A stretch of DNA of 9,810 nucleotides, taken from the NCBI GenBank assembly GCA_029058705.1, contig JAIDXA010000320.1, positions 1 through 9,810 on the forward strand, read 5' to 3'. The notes beneath the pieces were generated by a model that made no database searches, had not been told where the DNA came from, and saw only the letters and a program-made list of their open reading frames with translations. This document shows, piece by piece, positions 6,673 through 9,810 of this stretch. The stretch comes from Paramuribaculum sp. (GTDB lineage: Bacteria; Bacteroidota; Bacteroidia; Bacteroidales; Muribaculaceae). Position numbers and translations under genes: made by a program. How positions within the stretch are numbered: the stretch's first letter is position 1; each line of letters opens with the position of its first letter.

Positions 6673-7436
6673 TATCTGAATGTTTCGGCATAACGTTTTC
6701 TGGCCTGTTCGAGTTCGTCGGCAGTGTCGACTCCAAGAAGTTTGCTTTCGGTCAGGACAATCTTTATGCGGAATCCTGCTGCGAGCCATCGGAGCTGTTC
6801 GAGTTTTTCGGCCATCTCGGCGTGGGAATGCGGGAGTGACGGGATTGAGAGCAAAGTCTGTCTCCGGAAAGCATATGTGCCTGCGTGGATATAGAAAGGG
6901 GATGTGTTGATCCATTCCTTCCAGTGGACGTCGCGGATATAGGGGATTATGGAACGGCTGAAGTACATGGCTCCCATGCGGTTGTCGAAGACTACTTTTG
7001 GATTGTCGGGAGAAAAGAGGGATTCAAAACCGTCGTCTGGATCGAACTTGCGGGCAAGGGTGGCTATCTGGAATTCAGGGCTATCGAGGCTTGCGGCGAG
7101 ATTCCTGATATCTGAAACTTCGAGAAACGGTTCATCTGCCTGTAGATTTAGAATGATATCCGCGTTGTGCGGGATTCGTGACAGAGCGTGGGCGCATCTT
7201 GTTGTTCCGCAGTCGGCGGCCTTGTCAGAAAGAAGGGCGTTGCCTCCCCGCGTCTGAACGGCTTTGACTATTTCCGGACTGTCGGTCACTACAATTACAT
7301 TGTCGTTTCCAATGGCTTCGGCAGCACGTCGGTAAACGTGCCAGACCATAGGTTGGCCTCCTATATCCGCAAGCGGTTTACCCGGCAGACGGGAAGACTG
7401 GAATCTTGCGGGTATGATGGCGAGGACATTATTCAT
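6672..7436 (-). CDS. kdsB: CMP-KDO synthetase (3-deoxy-manno-octulosonate cytidylyltransferase)
   Basis: This is a 254-residue protein of normal length for KdsB, which activates KDO with CTP to CMP-KDO for the lipid A-KDO core of the outer membrane. It shows the nucleotidyltransferase start AIIPARFQSSRLPGKPL (6-22), NLQADEPF (97-104; Asp101 is the likely Mg ligand), IATLARKF (124-131), MYFSRSIIPY (157-166), HAGTYAFRR (184-192), LEQLRWL (212-218) and GVDTADEL (235-242; Asp236 is the likely second metal ligand). Two usually tight motifs differ: the GTDR/GTER loop reads GTTR (77-80), and QGDEP reads QADEP. ATG at 7434-7436 gives the canonical N-terminus. The upstream alternative TTG at 7470-7472 falls within the -7 box. 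It is the first gene of a two-gene unit with the M16 homologue. Confidence 0.93.
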   Translation of the reverse strand: MNNVLAIIPARFQSSRLPGKPLADIGGQPMVWHVYRRAAEAIGNDNVIVVTDSPEIVKAVQTRGGNALLSDKAADCGTTRCAHALSRIPHNADIILNLQADEPFLEVSDIRNLAASLDSPEFQIATLARKFDPDDGFESLFSPDNPKVVFDNRMGAMYFSRSIIPYIRDVHWKEWINTSPFYIHAGTYAFRRQTLLSIPSLPHSHAEMAEKLEQLRWLAAGFRIKIVLTESKLLGVDTADELEQARKRYAETFR

Positions 7437-7469
7437 ATGAATCAGGCTGGATTGACATCTTTGATTCTG

Positions 7470-7477
7470 CAAAATTA
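7470..7477 (-). promoter_or_regulatory. Probable -7 box of the kdsB promoter
   Basis: On the minus strand this reads TAATTTTG, a full match to TAnnTTTG, placed 33 bp before the kdsB ATG. Transcription would begin near 7463 with a leader of about 27 nt. No TTG is found at the usual -33 distance. The divergent plus-strand operon has its own boxes about 170 bp away. Confidence 0.45.
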
Positions 7478-7540
7478 CGTGAAAGGCGAAAATGGTATGA
7501 CGGTTGATGTGTTAAAACATTTAATCAAGTCATAAAAAAT

Positions 7541-7630
7541 ATTGTCGTTTCGCGAAGGTGTGGTGCAGTCGGCAGACAGAATTGTCGGATTCGCAGAGTT
7601 TTCAGGTTTTATCCGGGCTATTGTCGGATT
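7541..7630 (+). repeat. Direct repeats ATTGTCG(GATT) at about 40-bp spacing
   Basis: ATTGTCGGATT occurs perfectly at 7581-7591 and 7620-7630, and its first seven bases occur again at 7541-7547, so the copies are 40 and 39 bp apart. The last copy ends ten bases before the first plus-strand -7 box. These could be regulator sites in the divergent intergenic region 7437-7729, which otherwise holds only promoters. ATTGTCG is also frequent in the neighbouring genes, so chance is possible. Confidence 0.3.
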
Positions 7631-7640
7631 GTAGTGGTGT

Positions 7641-7667
7641 TAAATTTGGAAAAAATGATTAAATTTG
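7641..7667 (+). promoter_or_regulatory. Tandem -7 boxes of the CotH operon
   Basis: Two identical TAAATTTG boxes occur at 7641-7648 and 7660-7667, each a full match to the Bacteroidetes -7 consensus. For the first, a TTG at 7621-7623 lies 17 bp upstream, somewhat short of the usual spacing. The second has no clear -33 element. They lie 63-89 bp before the first ATG of the plus-strand operon, leaving an AT-rich leader. Confidence 0.5.
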
Positions 7668-7729
7668 TGGCATTCTGTGATAACAAACCAATTTTATTAC
7701 AATTTTTTACTAATACCATTACATTGCTA

Positions 7730-8221
7730 ATGAAAAAAATCTTTACACTGGTTTGCCTGTTGACTGCAGGCTTGGCGACAGGTGCTTATGCTGCCACCAA
7801 TTTTAAGAGTGTTGTGATCGAGCATGCCGATACCCACGTGAGCCGCATCACAATGGAGCATGGGATGACCACTGCTTTTGAGGACGGAATGTTTGTCATG
7901 TCTTGTGAGAAAGGTGATATCAGTTATGAACTTGAGGATGTTCGCCACTGGACATTCTCGACCGAATCGGGAGATTCGGACCTGTGGGCCGGAATTTCGG
8001 ATGTCGCGAATGATAATATATTGTCGGTCAACTGGGCCGGCGATGTTCTGAGAATCGGGAATCTGCCTTCTGAGTCCAGACTGACGGTTGTGTCAGTCGA
8101 CGGGCGAAGTCTGTTGTCCCGTGTCGTTTCAGGAGACTGCGAGATTGATCTCGGCGAATTTTCGTCTGGAGTATATATTGTAAACGTCAATAACCAATCA
8201 TTGAAAGTAGCTGTGAAATAA
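7730..8221 (+). CDS. Small exported protein with C-terminal sorting-type tail
   Basis: This is a 163-residue protein of unknown function. Residues 1-21 are a signal peptide (KK start, hydrophobic core, GAYA before Ala22). Residues about 24-77 resemble the beta-strand-rich module at the N-terminus of many exported Bacteroidetes proteins, ending in a YELEDVRHWTF-type motif. An acidic linker (about 78-96) follows. Residues about 98-163 match the pattern of type IX (Por) secretion C-terminal tails: VLRIGNLP, VVSVDGRSLL, a middle IDLGEFSSGVYIV, and a final LKVAVK. Whether this genome encodes a type IX system cannot be told here. No catalytic domain is present. ATG at 7730 is chosen over a GTG at 7634 because it starts the signal peptide. 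The stop is one base before the CotH ATG (TAATATG), so the two are co-translated. It could be a partner or substrate of the kinase homologue. Confidence 0.8.
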   Translation: MKKIFTLVCLLTAGLATGAYAATNFKSVVIEHADTHVSRITMEHGMTTAFEDGMFVMSCEKGDISYELEDVRHWTFSTESGDSDLWAGISDVANDNILSVNWAGDVLRIGNLPSESRLTVVSVDGRSLLSRVVSGDCEIDLGEFSSGVYIVNVNNQSLKVAVK

Positions 8222-8222
8222 T

Positions 8223-9671
8223 ATGAAAAAAATGATTCTTTTTGCGGCTGCCGCAATGTTTGCATCGGCCGCTGTCGCTCAGAATGAGCAAATGTATATC
8301 TTCAGGAATGACAAACAGTTCAATTACTTTGATCTGAAAGATATTGTCGATATTACTTATAATGGCGGAACCGCCGGGTTCACTCAGCTTGGAGTTAAGA
8401 CGTCGGACGCTTCAACAAGCGTCAGCCTGTCGTCGGTCGACAGCTGTGTTATCCGTTCAGTAGTGATTCCTGATATCCATGTCCATCTGACCGACTATCC
8501 CGACCTGAAGGATCTGATGAAAGACAGCCAGCATGGCAAGTCATTTGTATATGCGGCTACGCTCAGAATGGATGGCAACGGACAGTATGATGATCTGCCT
8601 GAACAGACAGTTGAGTTCCGTGGGCGAGGAAACTCGACGTGGAACTTCGCCAAGACTCCCTACCGCTTTAAGATGGCGAAGAAAACCTCTGTCTGCGGCA
8701 TGGCAAAAGCGAAGACCTTTGCTTTGATAGCCAATTATATAGACCCTTCGTTGATGAGAAATGCGGTTGCGTTGTGGACAGCCCGGCAGCTCGGGCTGCC
8801 TTACACAAACCATAGCGTTCCGGTCAACGTTTATCTCAATGGCTATTATAAGGGAGCGTATATGATGACAGAGAAAATCGGAGTTGGCGGCGGTTCGGTT
8901 GATATTGACGAGAACACGGGAATGTTATTTGAGCTTGATTCCAACTATGACGAGGATTTCAAATTCACATATCGTTTCGCAAACAATATCAGCAAGAAAC
9001 TCCCGGTTATGGTGAAAGATCCAGACCTGACAGAAGTAAAACCGGACGCAGCGGAAAGAACAGCCTATTTCATGCTGTGGCAGTCTGATTTTTCTGAAAT
9101 GGCCGATGCCGTTGTCAATCCCGGGTCCAAGAAGATTTCCGATTATATCGATCTGAATGATGCCGCGCGTTTTGTTCTTGTCAACAGTCTGGCATGTAAT
9201 CGTGAACTTCAGCACCCGAAGAGCCTTTATATCCATAAGGAGGGTCTCGGTTCGGAATATCTTTATCATTTCGGTCCTGTTTGGGATTTTGACTGGGCAT
9301 TCGGTTATAACGGAACTTATACAATCCAGAGCCATACCAATGTTCTTTTTGAAAGTGATGGCGATTATTCCGGAATGTCGTTTATGAAATCGCTGGTCAG
9401 CAATGCGGAATTCCGTGAGGTCTACAAGGAGGTCTGGAATGAATTCTATGCTGAGATCTATCCGCGTCTGTTGGAATACATGGCGTCATATGCCTACATG
9501 ATTGAGCCGACCGGGAAGCGTGACGGATTGCTTTGGCCTGATGCCTATGCTGCAAGTTATGCAGTTGCGCCGAGTGCTTATGACCGTGTTGCAAAGGTTT
9601 CGGAACTTACCGATTGGGTTAAAAAACGAGTGGAATGGTGTAACACGCATTCGAACTGGGGACTTTATTGA
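8223..9671 (+). CDS. Exported CotH-family protein kinase homologue
   Basis: This is a 482-residue protein with a signal peptide (1-19, ending AVA before Gln20). Residues about 22-80 form a short beta-rich module similar in pattern to that of the upstream protein (FDLKDIVDITY; SLSSVDS). The CotH kinase domain spans about 83-470. It shows the glycine/serine-rich FRGRGNSTW (132-140), KTPYRFK (144-150), FALIANYIDPSLMRN (166-180), VNVYLNGYYKGAYMMTEKI (201-219) and PVWDFDWAFGY (352-362). The DFD (355-357) is the likely metal-binding motif by analogy with spore CotH kinases, which phosphorylate coat proteins. In Bacteroidetes the substrates are unknown. Unlike many family members it ends in NWGLY without a sorting tail, so it is probably periplasmic. 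It is the second gene of the operon, one base after the preceding stop, and is followed by a strong terminator. Confidence 0.92.
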   Translation: MKKMILFAAAAMFASAAVAQNEQMYIFRNDKQFNYFDLKDIVDITYNGGTAGFTQLGVKTSDASTSVSLSSVDSCVIRSVVIPDIHVHLTDYPDLKDLMKDSQHGKSFVYAATLRMDGNGQYDDLPEQTVEFRGRGNSTWNFAKTPYRFKMAKKTSVCGMAKAKTFALIANYIDPSLMRNAVALWTARQLGLPYTNHSVPVNVYLNGYYKGAYMMTEKIGVGGGSVDIDENTGMLFELDSNYDEDFKFTYRFANNISKKLPVMVKDPDLTEVKPDAAERTAYFMLWQSDFSEMADAVVNPGSKKISDYIDLNDAARFVLVNSLACNRELQHPKSLYIHKEGLGSEYLYHFGPVWDFDWAFGYNGTYTIQSHTNVLFESDGDYSGMSFMKSLVSNAEFREVYKEVWNEFYAEIYPRLLEYMASYAYMIEPTGKRDGLLWPDAYAASYAVAPSAYDRVAKVSELTDWVKKRVEWCNTHSNWGLY

Positions 9672-9700
9672 TAACCAGTCCGAAAAATAGATTACCACAT

Positions 9701-9737
9701 AAACCGGAGTGTCAATGAGATGTGACACTCCGGTTTT
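9701..9737 (+). terminator. Intrinsic terminator of the CotH operon
   Basis: A perfect 14-bp stem has its left arm at 9701-9714 (AAACCGGAGTGTCA) and right arm at 9723-9736 (TGACACTCCGGTTT), with the 8-nt loop ATGAGATG. The right arm runs into a T-tract at 9734-9737. It lies 29 bp behind the CotH stop. Sequence matching a group II intron start follows within three bases. Confidence 0.93.
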
Positions 9738-9739
9738 AT

Positions 9740-9810
9740 GTATGACGGGCATGTCAAACATCTGTGGTGAAAGTCCACGCGGGGCGTAGTTGCCGACGAA
9801 CCCCAGAGCG
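9740..9810 (+). mobile_element. 5' end of a group II intron, probably class C, cut by window edge
   Basis: The sequence starts GTATGACGGGCATG, close to the class C 5' end recalled from the Oceanobacillus intron (GUGUGCCCGGCAUG). It then forms the expected domain I hairpins: GAC/GTC around GGGCAT; GTGG/CCAC closing the conserved loop TGAAAGT at 9766-9780; and GGGG/CCCC at about 9781-9804. The paired arms differ from those of the Oceanobacillus intron while loop features persist, which is the pattern expected of conserved RNA structure. Insertion straight behind a terminator U-tract (TTTTAT before 9740) is the known habit of class C introns. The remaining ribozyme domains and any reverse transcriptase/maturase ORF lie beyond the window. 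The family call is from memory, not a search. Confidence 0.72.

Noticed and set aside
6673..6915. N-terminal extension of the M16 homologue to an upstream ATG
   Set aside because: The extra 81 residues are an out-of-frame reading of kdsB and look non-globular; the ATG at 6672 overlaps the kdsB stop in the usual coupled manner.
7437..7472. Longer kdsB start at a TTG
   Set aside because: The TTG is part of the likely -7 box, and the added residues precede the canonical KdsB N-terminus.
7634..7729. GTG start 32 codons before the small exported protein
   Set aside because: It would bury the signal peptide inside the protein and would start upstream of both -7 boxes.

Overview
The window looks like a chromosomal stretch from a gut-type Bacteroidales genome, most likely Muribaculaceae or a close relative. 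This is inferred from the serC-serA pairing and the Bacteroidetes variants of their motifs, the abundance of Bacteroidetes -7 promoter boxes (TAnnTTTG) at sensible places, the near absence of Shine-Dalgarno sequences, the radical SAM subfamily, and the secreted CotH and GH20 proteins. No rRNA, tRNA or CRISPR array was seen.

Layout. Positions 1-7436 are read on the minus strand. From the right-hand side of that block leftward they are: kdsB (CMP-KDO synthetase) overlapping a catalytically degenerate M16-type peptidase homologue by one base; a 364-bp gene-free stretch with several inverted repeats; a radical SAM/SPASM-like enzyme with an unusual leader; a secreted GH20 beta-N-acetylhexosaminidase; and the serine-biosynthesis operon serC-serA, with serA cut by the window edge. 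A divergent regulatory region at 7437-7729 separates kdsB from a plus-strand operon. That operon has two exported proteins: a 163-residue protein with a C-terminal sorting-type tail, and, one base later, a CotH-type kinase homologue. It closes with a strong intrinsic terminator.

Directly after the U-tract of that terminator, at 9740, begins sequence with the 5' signature of a group II intron of class C. These introns are known to insert just behind terminator hairpins, and the intron continues past the window edge.

How the genes work together. SerC and SerA carry out consecutive steps of phosphoserine synthesis. KdsB supplies CMP-KDO for the outer-membrane lipid A core. The hexosaminidase trims terminal GlcNAc/GalNAc from glycans, probably in the periplasm or at the cell surface. 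The radical SAM gene resembles a family that, as recalled, is normally paired with a small lipoprotein, but no such partner is visible here. The most interesting items are the intron 5' end, the small tail-bearing partner of CotH, the solitary radical SAM enzyme with nested leader ORFs, and a four-hairpin stretch at 5225-5378 ending in a U-tract that could be a small RNA.
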